From contig JBCLBO010000003.1 of assembly GCA_038916785.1 (NCBI GenBank), positions 1 to 64,000 on the forward strand: a stretch of 64,000 nt of DNA, read 5' to 3'. Numbering within the stretch: position 1 is the stretch's first letter; each line of letters opens with the position of its first letter. This DNA comes from VFKU01 sp038916785. Its GTDB lineage: Bacteria > Hydrogenedentota > Hydrogenedentia > Hydrogenedentales > GCA-2746185. The notes beneath the pieces are model-generated. The model was not told where the DNA came from and searched no databases. It was given only the letters and a program-made list of their open reading frames with translations. Made by a program: the position numbers and the translations under genes. Positions 16,385-25,197 of the stretch are shown piece after piece.

Positions 16385-16413
16385 AATATACGGCCCTGAA
16401 CGCCATCTGTCAA
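16385..16413 (-). promoter_or_regulatory. sigma-70 promoter of the riboswitch operon
   Basis: On the minus strand TTGACA (16408-16413) and TATATT (16385-16390) are separated by exactly 17 bases. The expected start, near 16378, lies immediately before the riboswitch. The -35 box overlaps the last codons of the upstream glycosyltransferase gene. Confidence 0.85.
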
Positions 16414-17453
16414 GAGGAATTTTTTTTTCCGGGACCGACTCGGCGATCGAGGGATTTGGTTCCAGGAAAGAACTGCGGGCGGCGCAGGATGAGGTCCCAG
16501 AATTTGCAGTGGTCGATACCGGCGTGGCGGCGTGCGGCGCGTTCCTCGAGTGCTGCGGGGATGTAGGCGAGGGCTTCGTACCAGGTGCGGATGTGGACGA
16601 GGACCTTCCACGCTTCGCGGTTGATGAGCGCGCGGCCGACCGCGCGCGTTTCGCCGAGGGCGAAATCGAGCAGCGCGACGCAGATTTTTTCTCTTGGGAA
16701 ATTTCGCAGGACGATGCGCGCGCGGTTGCGGGTGTTAAGGTGGTACTTCCGGCGGGCCTGCGCGCCCTCCCCCATCGTTGCGCTGAATTTGTGATAGATG
16801 ACGGCCTCCGGGCAGGTGAGCACGGTGTACCCGGCGTTCCACAGGCGCATCGATAGATCGAGATCGTCGAGATAAATACCGAAGTCCTCGGGCAGCAGGC
16901 CGGTCTTGCGCAGGGCCTCGCTGCGGATGAAGAAGCCCGCGCCGCACACGCCGATGACGGGCACGTGGTCGTCCCATTTCGGACCGTTGATCTCACCGAT
17001 GCCGCGATCCCAGGCGGCTCCTATGGTCGAGGCGACGAGGCCGATGGAGTTGATGAAGCGCGGCTCGTCGAACATCAGTAGCTTGGGCGCGAGCGCGCCG
17101 ATGGCGGGTTCGCCCTCGGCCAGGGCGACGAGACGCTGGATCGCGTCTGGCGCGATCCGTGTGTCGTTGTTGAGCAGGAGGATGTAGTCCGCACCCAACT
17201 CCAGGGCGCGTTGCATCCCGGCGTTGTTCCCGCCGGACCATCCGAGGTTTTTATCGAGCAAGACGAATTCGACGCGCGGATCGTTTCCGAATTTCTGGCG
17301 GACGAATGCGGCTGAGCCGTCGGTGCTCGCGTTATCGACGAGAACGAACCGAGCTTCGGCGTAGGGGGACGCGGTGAGCGAGGTGAAGCAGGCGTCGAGA
17401 TGTTCCAGACCGTTCCAATTGATGACGAGGACGTGGACAGTGGGGTTCGGCAT
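16410..17453 (-). CDS. family 2 glycosyltransferase
   Basis: The 347-residue GT-A fold enzyme has the N-terminal VLVINWNGLEHLDACFTSL, VLVDNASTDGS (nucleotide-sugar binding), LGWSGGNNAGM and LLLNNDT (metal-binding acidic motif), and the acceptor-side YLDDLDLSMRLWNAGY. This pattern is that of rhamnosyl-type transferases of surface polysaccharide synthesis (WcaA/RfbN-like). The C-terminal 90 residues are amphipathic and may dock to the membrane. It stands alone, about 90 bp downstream of the HAD gene. Its stop codon overlaps the riboswitch promoter. The sugar donor cannot be read from sequence. Confidence 0.88.
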   Translation of the reverse strand: MPNPTVHVLVINWNGLEHLDACFTSLTASPYAEARFVLVDNASTDGSAAFVRQKFGNDPRVEFVLLDKNLGWSGGNNAGMQRALELGADYILLLNNDTRIAPDAIQRLVALAEGEPAIGALAPKLLMFDEPRFINSIGLVASTIGAAWDRGIGEINGPKWDDHVPVIGVCGAGFFIRSEALRKTGLLPEDFGIYLDDLDLSMRLWNAGYTVLTCPEAVIYHKFSATMGEGAQARRKYHLNTRNRARIVLRNFPREKICVALLDFALGETRAVGRALINREAWKVLVHIRTWYEALAYIPAALEERAARRHAGIDHCKFWDLILRRPQFFPGTKSLDRRVGPGKKNSS

Positions 17454-17543
17454 TGGTCGTGGAGTATAGCAGCGCCGGAAAAGGCACCGGGAACCCTGTC
17501 CACACTCCTTCGACGCGCGGAGCGTGATGACTACGATCGGGGA

Positions 17544-18488
17544 TTAGTGCTTCGGGCCCTTCTGCACGCGGGACTGCGTGGCGCGGGTGCGTTCGTCGAC
17601 GATGCGATCCGCGATATTGCGCACCTGGAGTTCGAGCCAGTTCATCGTATGGCTGGATTCGCGGTAGTCCGCCGCGCCGTACATGTCTACGCGGCCGGTC
17701 TTGTGGAGCAGATCGGCCTGTTCTTGGCGCGCCGGTTGTTCGGGGGCGTAGACGGCTAGCGTCATGCCGCCATTCCGGCGCACGACCGAGAACGAGGGGA
17801 TGTCGCTGGGGCCGTCGGCGATGTAGATCATGTTTTTGACGGGCACGCGGCGGTCTTCGGGGGCGATGGAGTCGTTGACCGAGATGCCGGCGTTCGCGTT
17901 GACGCCTTTGTTGATCTCGAAGATCGCGCGCGTCTTGGTCGTGTTATCGAGGAGGCCGGCGACCTGGCTAATCTCCCCCGCTCCCGGTTGTCCCTTCAGG
18001 TCGTAACTCGGCTGCGCGGGCGCCTCGATGAAACCCGAGGCCCAGACGCCGTCGACTTTCGGGAACACGGCGGAGCCGCGGATCATCGGTTCGAGGCCGG
18101 TGCTGACGATGTAATGTTCGAGGCGGAGATCGGCGTCGCGGTACTTCTGCGGGGCAAGTACCTCGCGCAGGCGGTCGAAAGCGGCGGGCAATCCGGCGAA
18201 GAGGCGTACCTGGGCGCCCAGCGCGCACAGCTTTTCGTTCGTGAGCCCAGGCATGCGCCCGGCGCGTACGTAGGAGAGCAGGTGCGTGAGGTAGCAAGTG
18301 TCCGGCTGGACGCTGACATGGGCGCGCGCGTAATACTGCGGCAGGGCGTTCACTTCGGCCCAAAAGGCGTCCTCGTTAATCCCGTAATGCTCGAAAATCG
18401 GGCGCTGCATGTTGTCCGGTGACAGCGTGCGGTCGAAGTCCCAGATGAGGGCGATGACGTTTTGTTGGAATAGACCCCGCTCGTCCAC
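17544..18488 (-). CDS. HAD-superfamily phosphatase (phosphoserine-phosphatase-like)
   Basis: The 314-residue protein carries HAD motif I as DFDRTL (Asp17 nucleophile, Asp19), a helical cap of about 100 residues, motif II in STGLEP and motifs III/IV in a lysine followed by YIADGPSDIPSF. The layout matches haloacid dehalogenase phosphatases such as SerB-type enzymes, although cap length and the extended C-terminus do not fit true SerB. The start lies in a region without a strong ribosome site. The substrate is unknown. Confidence 0.75.
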   Translation of the reverse strand: MDERGLFQQNVIALIWDFDRTLSPDNMQRPIFEHYGINEDAFWAEVNALPQYYARAHVSVQPDTCYLTHLLSYVRAGRMPGLTNEKLCALGAQVRLFAGLPAAFDRLREVLAPQKYRDADLRLEHYIVSTGLEPMIRGSAVFPKVDGVWASGFIEAPAQPSYDLKGQPGAGEISQVAGLLDNTTKTRAIFEINKGVNANAGISVNDSIAPEDRRVPVKNMIYIADGPSDIPSFSVVRRNGGMTLAVYAPEQPARQEQADLLHKTGRVDMYGAADYRESSHTMNWLELQVRNIADRIVDERTRATQSRVQKGPKH

Positions 18489-18874
18489 GATGCGATCCCG
18501 GCGCCGACTGGTTTGTGAGGCGGAACTCTAACACTCCGCGGTGGGCGCGGCCAAGAGTTCGGGGGCCTGGTGAGGCCGGCGTAGCGGGTAGGGGCAAGGG
18601 ACGTTGCTTAGACAGGATTTACATGATCAACAGGATTTCAAATCCCGGAACTCAATCTTGTAGATCGTGTAAACCATCCCCGCTCTTCTTAAGGCCCGTT
18701 GCAGGGCAGCTTATTTTTTGCGAAATTTTCGCGGTATTGCGATTGTTTTTGGAGGTCGGACCGAAAAATTGATCGGTGTGCGCGTGAAGAACCAAGATTA
18801 GGCGTCGGTCTGCATCCGCGGGGGCGCTGCGGGCCTGACGGGCAGCAAGTGATCCAGGGGGAGCGTCGCCGTCT
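18489..18874. repeat. intergenic region with ACAGGATTTACATGATCAACAGGATT repeat
   Basis: The space between divergent genes holds an imperfect inverted repeat: ACAGGATTTACATGATCAAC (from 18612) and AATCTTGTAGATCGTGTAAA (18654-18673). No gene is seen. Promoters for 17544-18488 (minus) and 18875-20593 (plus) should lie here but none is convincing. Confidence 0.55.
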
Positions 18875-20593
18875 ATGGCGCACGCGCAGGGGGACTCCGG
18901 CGGCGACGCGGCCAGGGTATATGTCATCGTGGCGCTCATCGCGGCGTTCGTGTGCGTTGCGTTTGCTGCTGCGGCTTCGTGGGTCGTCGCCGCGATGTAT
19001 GTCGCGGGATCGTTCGAAGAATCGAGCGGGTTCGGCCCGAAGATTTTCTTGAAGGCGGCAGTGTTTACGATTCTCGCTGCCGCCTGTCTGTGGATCGCCT
19101 GCCAGCGCCGCTTCGCGTTCACGCCCGGAACTGGCTCCGCGCGAAGTGTGCGGTTGGGGTCGCGTTGGGGCTTCCTCCCTGGCGCGCTGATTGCCGCGCT
19201 GCTGCTCTTCCCGAATCTGGATCGCCATCCGTGGCCAGCACCGGATGAGCTGCATCATCTCGTCGTCGCGCGCAATCTCGCTGAGCATGGGGCCTACGCT
19301 TCGGGACTCACCCCCAATCTCGTCTGGTTTGATCACTACGATTCCGTGGGCGCACCGGTGATCGGGCTGGTCGCTGCGGCTTTCGACACCTTCGGCGTGG
19401 GCCTGGCGCCTGCGCGCGCGGTGCTCGCGGCGTTCGGCGTCGCGTTTACGGTTCTCGTCTATTTTGTCTTCCTGCCTCTGTACGGCGCGCGGGCGTCTGG
19501 GCTGGCGTCCTTCTTTGCGCTGGCGGCCTTTGGCACGATCTATCTTTCGCGTTCGCTCTACGGGGAAGTTCCCGCGCTCGCGTTTGTCCTGCTCGGACTC
19601 TTGGCGTGGCGGCGCGGCCTCGCGCGTGATCGCGGGGCGCTGTTGTTGATCGCGGCCGGACTGTGCTTTGGACTCGCCGTGCTTACCAAAGCCTTCATGG
19701 CGGCTGCGGCGCTGGCGGTCGTGGGCGCGTATGTGTTCGACAGGGTCAGCCACCGGCGCATATCCCCGCGCGGCATCCTGCTGCCCGCTGCGGGGACGCT
19801 CGTGATTATGGGCGCGTGGCAGGCCGTCGAGTTCGCCGGGCGTCACCTCGTCGCTGGGGACAAACCCTCGCTCGCGCTGTATTACCGCCACAGTCTTAGC
19901 TTTGGGTTGGGGCCGGTGTGGGAGAACATTGGGCTGGTCGCCACGGTGGTCCCGGTCCTCGTCTTGGGGGTGTTCGCCGTCGGGATGGCTGTTCCAAGGG
20001 TGTTCCGCGACCATTACGACCCGGCGCTCGTTGTGCTTTTCCTTCTGGCGCCGCTCACGGTGTTCTGGTTCGCGTTCTTCACGCCGATGCATCTCCCCCG
20101 TTATCTTTGGTATCCGGCCGTGATCGCCGCAATGTTCTCCGGGCCCTTGGCGGATCGAGTGATGAGCGCCGGACGAATCGCGCCAGCTATAAATCCTCGC
20201 GTGTTCACGCCTGCGCGCGTGGCCGTTGCGGGGTTGTTGGCCTGGGTGTACCTCGCGCCGGGAGTGGAGATGGCATACAAGGTTTTTTCGGCGGATCAGG
20301 CCGGACCGGACCGTGCCGTGGCGCGCTACGTGGCGGAGTTGCCGGCTGGTGCACGCATCGCAACGACGTATTGGCCTGCGGAGCGGTTGCTGAATTTTCT
20401 CGACGCGCGGCGCGTGACCGTGTTGACGCCGGGCACGGTGGCCGGGGCGGACTACGACGTGCTGATCGACAGCGATCGCGCGGAGGTCGCGGCAGGGCCG
20501 GGCGACGATTCTGGACAGCGCTTTGGGCACTATGTGGTGTATCGCATGGATGAGGGTGCGGAACAGTTGGCGAGCATGAGGGGGAATCCATGA
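18875..20593 (+). CDS. GT-C type membrane glycosyltransferase (ArnT/PMT-like)
   Basis: The 572-residue polytopic protein has about 11-12 predicted membrane helices. Asp124-Glu125 in the first large loop (HPWPAPDELHHLVVARNL) are the acidic pair that GT-C/family 39 enzymes use for lipid-linked sugar transfer. The soluble C-terminal part (about 470-572) is small. The ATG at 18875 has a GGGGGAG site. Its stop overlaps the start of the dolichol-phosphate-mannose synthase-like gene (ATGA), suggesting that the downstream enzyme makes the polyprenyl-phosphate sugar this one uses. Confidence 0.8.
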   Translation: MAHAQGDSGGDAARVYVIVALIAAFVCVAFAAAASWVVAAMYVAGSFEESSGFGPKIFLKAAVFTILAAACLWIACQRRFAFTPGTGSARSVRLGSRWGFLPGALIAALLLFPNLDRHPWPAPDELHHLVVARNLAEHGAYASGLTPNLVWFDHYDSVGAPVIGLVAAAFDTFGVGLAPARAVLAAFGVAFTVLVYFVFLPLYGARASGLASFFALAAFGTIYLSRSLYGEVPALAFVLLGLLAWRRGLARDRGALLLIAAGLCFGLAVLTKAFMAAAALAVVGAYVFDRVSHRRISPRGILLPAAGTLVIMGAWQAVEFAGRHLVAGDKPSLALYYRHSLSFGLGPVWENIGLVATVVPVLVLGVFAVGMAVPRVFRDHYDPALVVLFLLAPLTVFWFAFFTPMHLPRYLWYPAVIAAMFSGPLADRVMSAGRIAPAINPRVFTPARVAVAGLLAWVYLAPGVEMAYKVFSADQAGPDRAVARYVAELPAGARIATTYWPAERLLNFLDARRVTVLTPGTVAGADYDVLIDSDRAEVAAGPGDDSGQRFGHYVVYRMDEGAEQLASMRGNP

Positions 20594-21366
20594 ACGAGCG
20601 CGTGGCGTCGGTGTCCATCTTCTATCCGTGCTACGAAGATTGGGGGACGATGGGGAGCATGGTGTTGCTCACGGTGCAAACGGCGGAGCGGCTGGGTCTG
20701 GACTACGACATTACGCTGGTGGACGACGGCAGCGGCGAGCAGACGCAGGACGTGTTGCGCGAGATTGAGGCGCGCTTCGCGCAGGTGCGGGTCGTGCATC
20801 ACGCCAAGAACCGCGGCTACGGCGGCGCGCTGCGCAGCGGGTTTGCCGCGGCGACGCGCGAATGGATATTTTATACGGACGGCGACGCGCAGTACGACGT
20901 GCGCGAACTCGAGCGGCTTGTCGCCGCGGCGGGGCCGGAGGTCGACGTCGTGCAGGGGTACAAGATCACACGGCACGATCCGCTGCACCGCATCGTGATC
21001 GGCCGCATGTATCACTGGCTGGTGAAACTCGCTTTTGGATTGCGCTTGTGCGATGTGGACTGCGACTTCCGCCTGATCCGGCGGCGCGTGTTCGACGAGG
21101 TGAAGCTCGAGAGCGACAGCGGCGTGATCTGCGCGGAGATGATGGTGAAAATCCAGCGCGCGGGGTTTCGGGTGGTGCAGGTGCCTGTCCACCACTTCCA
21201 GCGCGCGCACGGCAAGTCGCAATTCTTCAATTTCCGGCGCATCGCGCGGGTCGGCTGGCAGTTGTCCGGCCTGTGGCTGCGCCTGGTGCTGCTTCGCCCG
21301 CTCGCTACTCCGGCGCCTGCGCATGATCCCCTTTCTCGAGCTCAAGACCCAGTTTCAAGCGATTGA
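20590..21366 (+). CDS. polyprenyl-phosphate sugar synthase-like GT2 glycosyltransferase
   Basis: The 258-residue protein has the DPM1/GtrB-type GT2 core: VSIFYPCYEDWGTM, LVDDGSGEQT, NRGYGGALRSGF, YTDGDAQYD (DxD metal site), DVDCDFRLIRR and VPVHHFQRAHGKSQFF. There are no C-terminal membrane helices, as in soluble DPM1-like enzymes. It overlaps the GT-C gene by 4 bp and runs 44 bp into the aminotransferase gene, so all three are co-translated. The predicted role is charging undecaprenyl phosphate with a sugar for surface glycan modification. Confidence 0.85.
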   Translation: MNERVASVSIFYPCYEDWGTMGSMVLLTVQTAERLGLDYDITLVDDGSGEQTQDVLREIEARFAQVRVVHHAKNRGYGGALRSGFAAATREWIFYTDGDAQYDVRELERLVAAAGPEVDVVQGYKITRHDPLHRIVIGRMYHWLVKLAFGLRLCDVDCDFRLIRRRVFDEVKLESDSGVICAEMMVKIQRAGFRVVQVPVHHFQRAHGKSQFFNFRRIARVGWQLSGLWLRLVLLRPLATPAPAHDPLSRAQDPVSSD

Positions 21367-22420
21367 GCCCGAGCTCCGGGCCGCGATCGATCGCGTGCTC
21401 GCGCGGGGGTGGTATGTCCTCGGCGAGGAGTGCGCGGCCTTCGAGCGGGAGTTCGCGGCGTATCTCGGGATCGATCACGCGGCCGGCGTCAATTCCGGGA
21501 CGGACGCGATCGGCCTGGCGCTGCGCGCCTTGGGGATCGGCCCCGGGGACGAGGTCATCACCGCTGCGAACACGTGTGTTCCTACCGCGGTGGGCATTGT
21601 CTCCGCCGGTGCGACGCTCGTGCTGGCCGACGCCGACCCGCGAACCCACACTATTGATGTGCAGTCTGTTGCATCGGCGATTACGCCGAAGACGCGGGCG
21701 ATCGTGCCTGTGCACCTTTACGGGCACCCCTGCGACATGGACCCGCTGATCGCGCTGGCGCGCGCGCATGGGCTGGTCGTGGTCGAGGATTGCGCGCAGG
21801 CGCATGGCGCGCGCTACCGTGGAAAACACTGCGGGACCTTGGGCGACGCTGCCGCGTTCTCTTTCTATCCAAGTAAGAATCTTGGGGCGTTTGGCGATGG
21901 TGGCGCGGTGGTGACGCGTGATGCCGAGGTCGCCGGGCGCCTGCGGCGCTTGCGTCACTATGGGCAGGCGGACCGCTATCATCACGTCGATCAGGGCGTG
22001 AACAGCCGGCTCGATGAAATGCAGGCGGCGATCCTGCGCGCCAAGTTGCCCTATTTGGATGCGTGGAACGCCGCGCGGCGCGGGCGGGCGCTGCGATACA
22101 TTGAGCGGCTGCGCCATTGCCGCGCGCAGATGCCGGTCCAGGCGGAATGGGCCGAGTCGTGTTGGCACCTCTTCGTGCTGCAATCGCCGGAGCGCGACGG
22201 GCTGCGGGAGCACCTGAAGGGGCGCGGCATTGGCACGGAGATCCACTATCCCGTGCCGTTGCACTTGCAGCCATGCTACGCGCATTTGGGATATCGCGAA
22301 GGACAGTTTCCCGTGTCCGAGCGCGCGTGCCGCGAGGTGCTTTCATTGCCGTTGTATCCGGAGCTGACGCTGGGCGCCGTTGACGAAATTTGCGCAGCGA
22401 TCGAGGGCTTCTTCGCGTGA
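21323..22420 (+). CDS. DegT/DnrJ/EryC1 sugar aminotransferase
   Basis: This 365-residue PLP enzyme shows GVNSGTDAIGLALRALGIGPGDEVI, the VEDCAQAHGARY cofactor-binding acid, and Lys185 in FYPSKNLGAFGDGG as the Schiff-base lysine. Family members aminate nucleotide-linked keto sugars (QdtB, FdtB, DesV types). The start ATG lies inside the end of the preceding gene (44-bp overlap); the next gene starts at its stop in a GTGA junction. It provides an amino-sugar step in this glycan cluster. The position (C3 or C4) of amination cannot be told. Confidence 0.92.
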   Translation: MIPFLELKTQFQAIEPELRAAIDRVLARGWYVLGEECAAFEREFAAYLGIDHAAGVNSGTDAIGLALRALGIGPGDEVITAANTCVPTAVGIVSAGATLVLADADPRTHTIDVQSVASAITPKTRAIVPVHLYGHPCDMDPLIALARAHGLVVVEDCAQAHGARYRGKHCGTLGDAAAFSFYPSKNLGAFGDGGAVVTRDAEVAGRLRRLRHYGQADRYHHVDQGVNSRLDEMQAAILRAKLPYLDAWNAARRGRALRYIERLRHCRAQMPVQAEWAESCWHLFVLQSPERDGLREHLKGRGIGTEIHYPVPLHLQPCYAHLGYREGQFPVSERACREVLSLPLYPELTLGAVDEICAAIEGFFA

Positions 22421-23142
22421 ACCGCGACGAGTACGGCCGGATGTACGCGGTCGAAGACCTGCATTGGTGGTATCGCGGGCTGCGCGCGCTCACTTGGCAG
22501 TTGTGGGATGCGCTGCCGGACAAACCCGCGGGGCCGCTGCTCGACATTGGCTGTGGCACTGGCGGGACGCTCACGGGCGCGCCGGTGAGCGGCGTGGGTG
22601 CCGATATGTCCCCGGAGGCGCTGCGCTTCTGCCGGGAGCGCGGCCAAAGGCAGCTCGCGCGCGCCGACGCCTCGGCGCTGCCGTTTCGCGATGCGAGTTT
22701 CGTCGGGGCGCTCATGCTCGATGTGCTCTATCATCGCGCCGTGACTGATCCGGCGGCGGCGCTGCTCGAGGCGCGGCGAGTCCTGAAACCGGATGGCGTG
22801 CTGATCGTGAACGTGCCCGCGTACAACTGGTTGCGGTCTTCGCACGACGCCGCGATCCATACCGCGCGGCGATTCACGCGGTCCGAGTTGCGCGCGCTCC
22901 TTGCGACAGCCGGATTCCGCGTCGAGCGCATCACGTACTGGAACACGCTCCTCTTCCCCGCCGCTGCAGCGGTGCGCCTACTGCGGAAGTCCGCGGCGCG
23001 AAACACTTCGGACCTCGCCAATTATCGCCCCGGCGCGGTCACACGGCTGCTCGAAGGCGCGTTGGGCATCGAGCGGAGCTGCCTCCGCGCGGCCGATCTC
23101 CCCTTCGGCCTGTCCGTGATCGCCGCAGTGCGTTCCGCGTAA
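22417..23142 (+). CDS. class I SAM-dependent methyltransferase
   Basis: The start is taken as the GTG at 22417, which overlaps the aminotransferase stop (GTGA); this gives 241 residues. Motif I is LLDIGCGTGGTL, followed by ADMSPEALRFC, DASALPFRDASF and the post-motif LMLDVLYHRAV, a standard Rossmann-fold methyltransferase. The N-terminal MYAVEDLHWWYRGLR is typical of glycan or polyketide O/N-methyltransferases. As the last gene of the four-gene cluster it may methylate the amino sugar (for example N-methylation), as in deoxy-amino-sugar pathways; this is inference. Confidence 0.85.
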   Translation: MNRDEYGRMYAVEDLHWWYRGLRALTWQLWDALPDKPAGPLLDIGCGTGGTLTGAPVSGVGADMSPEALRFCRERGQRQLARADASALPFRDASFVGALMLDVLYHRAVTDPAAALLEARRVLKPDGVLIVNVPAYNWLRSSHDAAIHTARRFTRSELRALLATAGFRVERITYWNTLLFPAAAAVRLLRKSAARNTSDLANYRPGAVTRLLEGALGIERSCLRAADLPFGLSVIAAVRSA

Positions 23143-23169
23143 CGCGCCGCCACTACGGTCGCGTCTCCG

Positions 23170-23425
23170 AGAGAACCCCTATTACTATGTAGCGTCTGTT
23201 GCACTCCGGAAATCGGGGTGCGGAACAAGGGCCGGTGTCCAGGATGGAACAGTAGTGTAGGTGATCCGGCGGGAAAAGGGGTTCGGGAAACAATGGGTAT
23301 GGAAACGTGTAAGTTCAGTGGGCCGTGAAGGTTAGAGGGAATTTCTCCGCAAAGTGTCAAGTGAATACTGGCGTTGTTCATCCGAACAGAATGTCGAGGT
23401 ACTCAGAAAACCAAGTGTGCGGTTC
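23170..23425 (+). other. possible group II intron remnant
   Basis: The segment has no coding capacity but contains words such as GGGTATGGAAACGTGTAAG, AGAGGGAATTTCTCCG, CATCCGAACAGAATG and GTGTGCGGTTCGGAG. These remind me of domain I sequences of bacterial group II introns. No reverse transcriptase or domain V is seen downstream. A covariance-model search would decide; I hold this loosely. Confidence 0.25.
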
Positions 23426-23709
23426 GGAGCGTGCACGCGGTTGTCGGCGGGCTCTCGCCGAGTCTGCGCCGCTGCCTGACCACGACCAACCTGATCGAGT
23501 CGCCGCACTCGGGCGTGCGCGCGCGCACCCGGCGCGTCAGCCGCTGGCAGGACGGCGCGATGGCGCTGCGCTGGGCGGCCACGGCCCTGCTCGACGCGGA
23601 GAAAAACTTCCGGCGCATCATGGGCCACCAGGACCTCTAGCAACTCAAGGCCTGGCTCGACGACCTCGAACAGAACCAAGCAATGGAAACCGGAGACCAA
23701 GCAGCGTAA
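23424..23709 (+). pseudogene. IS256-family (mutator) transposase C-terminal fragment with nonsense codon
   Basis: The frame reads SLRRCLTTTNLIESPHSGV, RTRRVSRWQDGAMALRWAA and AEKNFRRIMGHQDL, the characteristic end of mutator-type transposases. It is then cut by TAG at 23638 where Trp (TGG) is expected, and continues in frame as QLKAWLDDLEQNQAMETGD to a TAA at 23709. The N-terminal two-thirds, including the DDE residues, are missing. This is a dead insertion-sequence relic beside an acquired gene. Confidence 0.8.
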
Positions 23710-23822
23710 CATCAGCGGCGGGGCCACCACCGCCTTCAACTACGATTGGGACAGCCTCTCGGAGTTAAAGAGGGCTTTTTCAATAGCTCCACAGCCTAAT
23801 ATTGGCGCGACCGGAGGAGGCC

Positions 23823-25136
23823 ATGGAAGCCCAAACCAAATACGCCAAGAGCGGCGACGTTCATATCGCCTACCGAGTCTTTGGCGGCGGCCCGCGCGAT
23901 ATTGTGCTGATCCCAGGTACGATCTCGCATGTGGAACTCTTCTGGGAATTATCGGCGCAAGAGTACCTGCTGAAAAGGCTCACCTCTTTCGCCCGGGTAA
24001 TCGTCTTCGACAAGCGCGGCCAGGGGCTCTCCGATCGGGTCGCCCAGCAGACCCTCGAAGAGCGTACCGGTGACGTGCGGGCAGTGATGGATGCGGCCGG
24101 TTCGAAGTGTGCAACCGTCTATGGCTGGTCGGAAGGCGGCCCGATGTGCCTGATGTTCGCCGCTACCTACCCCGAGCGAACGTCGGGCCTTGTGTTGTAC
24201 GGCACGTTTGCGTCGATGAAGGCCCCCCCGTGGGCCGTGCCCCCCGAGCAATTCGAGTTACTCCTTGGCGAAATGAGCAACCACTGGGGCAAGGGCACTC
24301 TCGTCGGTATCAATGCACCGAGCCAGGTCAAGAATGAAGCTTTCGTTCAATCGTTTGGCCAGCTCGAGCGGGCCTCAGTAAGTCCAGGGTCTATTCTCGC
24401 CCTGATGCGAGCCAATTACGAGATCGACGTCCGCCACATTCTGCCTTCGATCCACGTGCCGACCCTGATCCTCCATCGCGCGGGTGATGCGCTCGTTCCG
24501 GTCGCAACCGGGCGCTACCTGGCCGAGCACATCCCCGGAGCCAAGTATACCGAGATTCCAGGCACCGACCATCTGGTAACTGACGCTGACACGCAGGACA
24601 TCATCGTCGACGAGATCGAGGAATTCATCACCGGCATTCGACACCGCCCGGAGCCGGACCGCGTGCTGGCCACCGTGATGTTCACCGATATCGTGGGCTC
24701 GACCGAGCGCGCCGTCGAGATGGGCGACCGCCAATGGCGCGAACTGCTCAACAACTTCTATGCCGCGGTGCGCAAAGAGCTTGCGGTCTTCCGTGGCCGT
24801 GAAGTGAACACCGGAGGCGACAGCCTGTTTGCCACCTTCGATGGGCCGGCGCGCGCGATACGATGCGCCTGTTCGCTACGCGAAAGAGTGCGCTCGCTAG
24901 GACTGCAGGTCCGCACCGGGCTGCACACCGGCGAGTGTGAGTTGATCGGCGACGACGTGGGCGGCATCGCGGTGCATATCGGAGCGCGCGTGGCGGCCAT
25001 GGCTGGCCCCGACGAAGTGCTGGTTTCCAGCACCGTCAAGGACCTCGTGGCCGGCTCGGGACTCCGCTTTGCCGATCAGGTGACGCACAGCCTAAAGGGC
25101 GTGCCGGGCGAATGGCGCCTGTACGCGGTTCAATAA
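23823..25136 (+). CDS. alpha/beta hydrolase fused to class III adenylate cyclase domain
   Basis: The 437-residue protein starts at the ATG at 23823 behind GGAGGAGG. Residues 1-275 form an alpha/beta hydrolase with nucleophile Ser103 in YGWSEGGP, Asp222 in RAGDALVP and His250 in GTDHLV. Residues 283-437 form a class III cyclase catalytic domain: VMFTDIVGST with metal Asp289, NTGGDSLFATFD with the second metal Asp, and a C-terminal RTGLHTGE. The hydrolase domain probably acts as a sensor or regulator of cyclic nucleotide production, as inferred for similar fusions. It lies just after the IS256 remnant and was probably acquired laterally. Confidence 0.9.
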   Translation: MEAQTKYAKSGDVHIAYRVFGGGPRDIVLIPGTISHVELFWELSAQEYLLKRLTSFARVIVFDKRGQGLSDRVAQQTLEERTGDVRAVMDAAGSKCATVYGWSEGGPMCLMFAATYPERTSGLVLYGTFASMKAPPWAVPPEQFELLLGEMSNHWGKGTLVGINAPSQVKNEAFVQSFGQLERASVSPGSILALMRANYEIDVRHILPSIHVPTLILHRAGDALVPVATGRYLAEHIPGAKYTEIPGTDHLVTDADTQDIIVDEIEEFITGIRHRPEPDRVLATVMFTDIVGSTERAVEMGDRQWRELLNNFYAAVRKELAVFRGREVNTGGDSLFATFDGPARAIRCACSLRERVRSLGLQVRTGLHTGECELIGDDVGGIAVHIGARVAAMAGPDEVLVSSTVKDLVAGSGLRFADQVTHSLKGVPGEWRLYAVQ

Positions 25137-25197
25137 GCGATTGTTCCCCGGCTTTCGTCCGACGGAGTGTCAATAAGAGTTTGAGGATAAATAGGAT

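Noticed and set aside
18689..20530. A 613-codon open frame antisense to the GT-C transferase.
   Set aside because: It is low-complexity Arg/Gln/Pro-rich text generated by GC-rich third positions; the plus-strand frame has clear membrane helices and a conserved DE pair.
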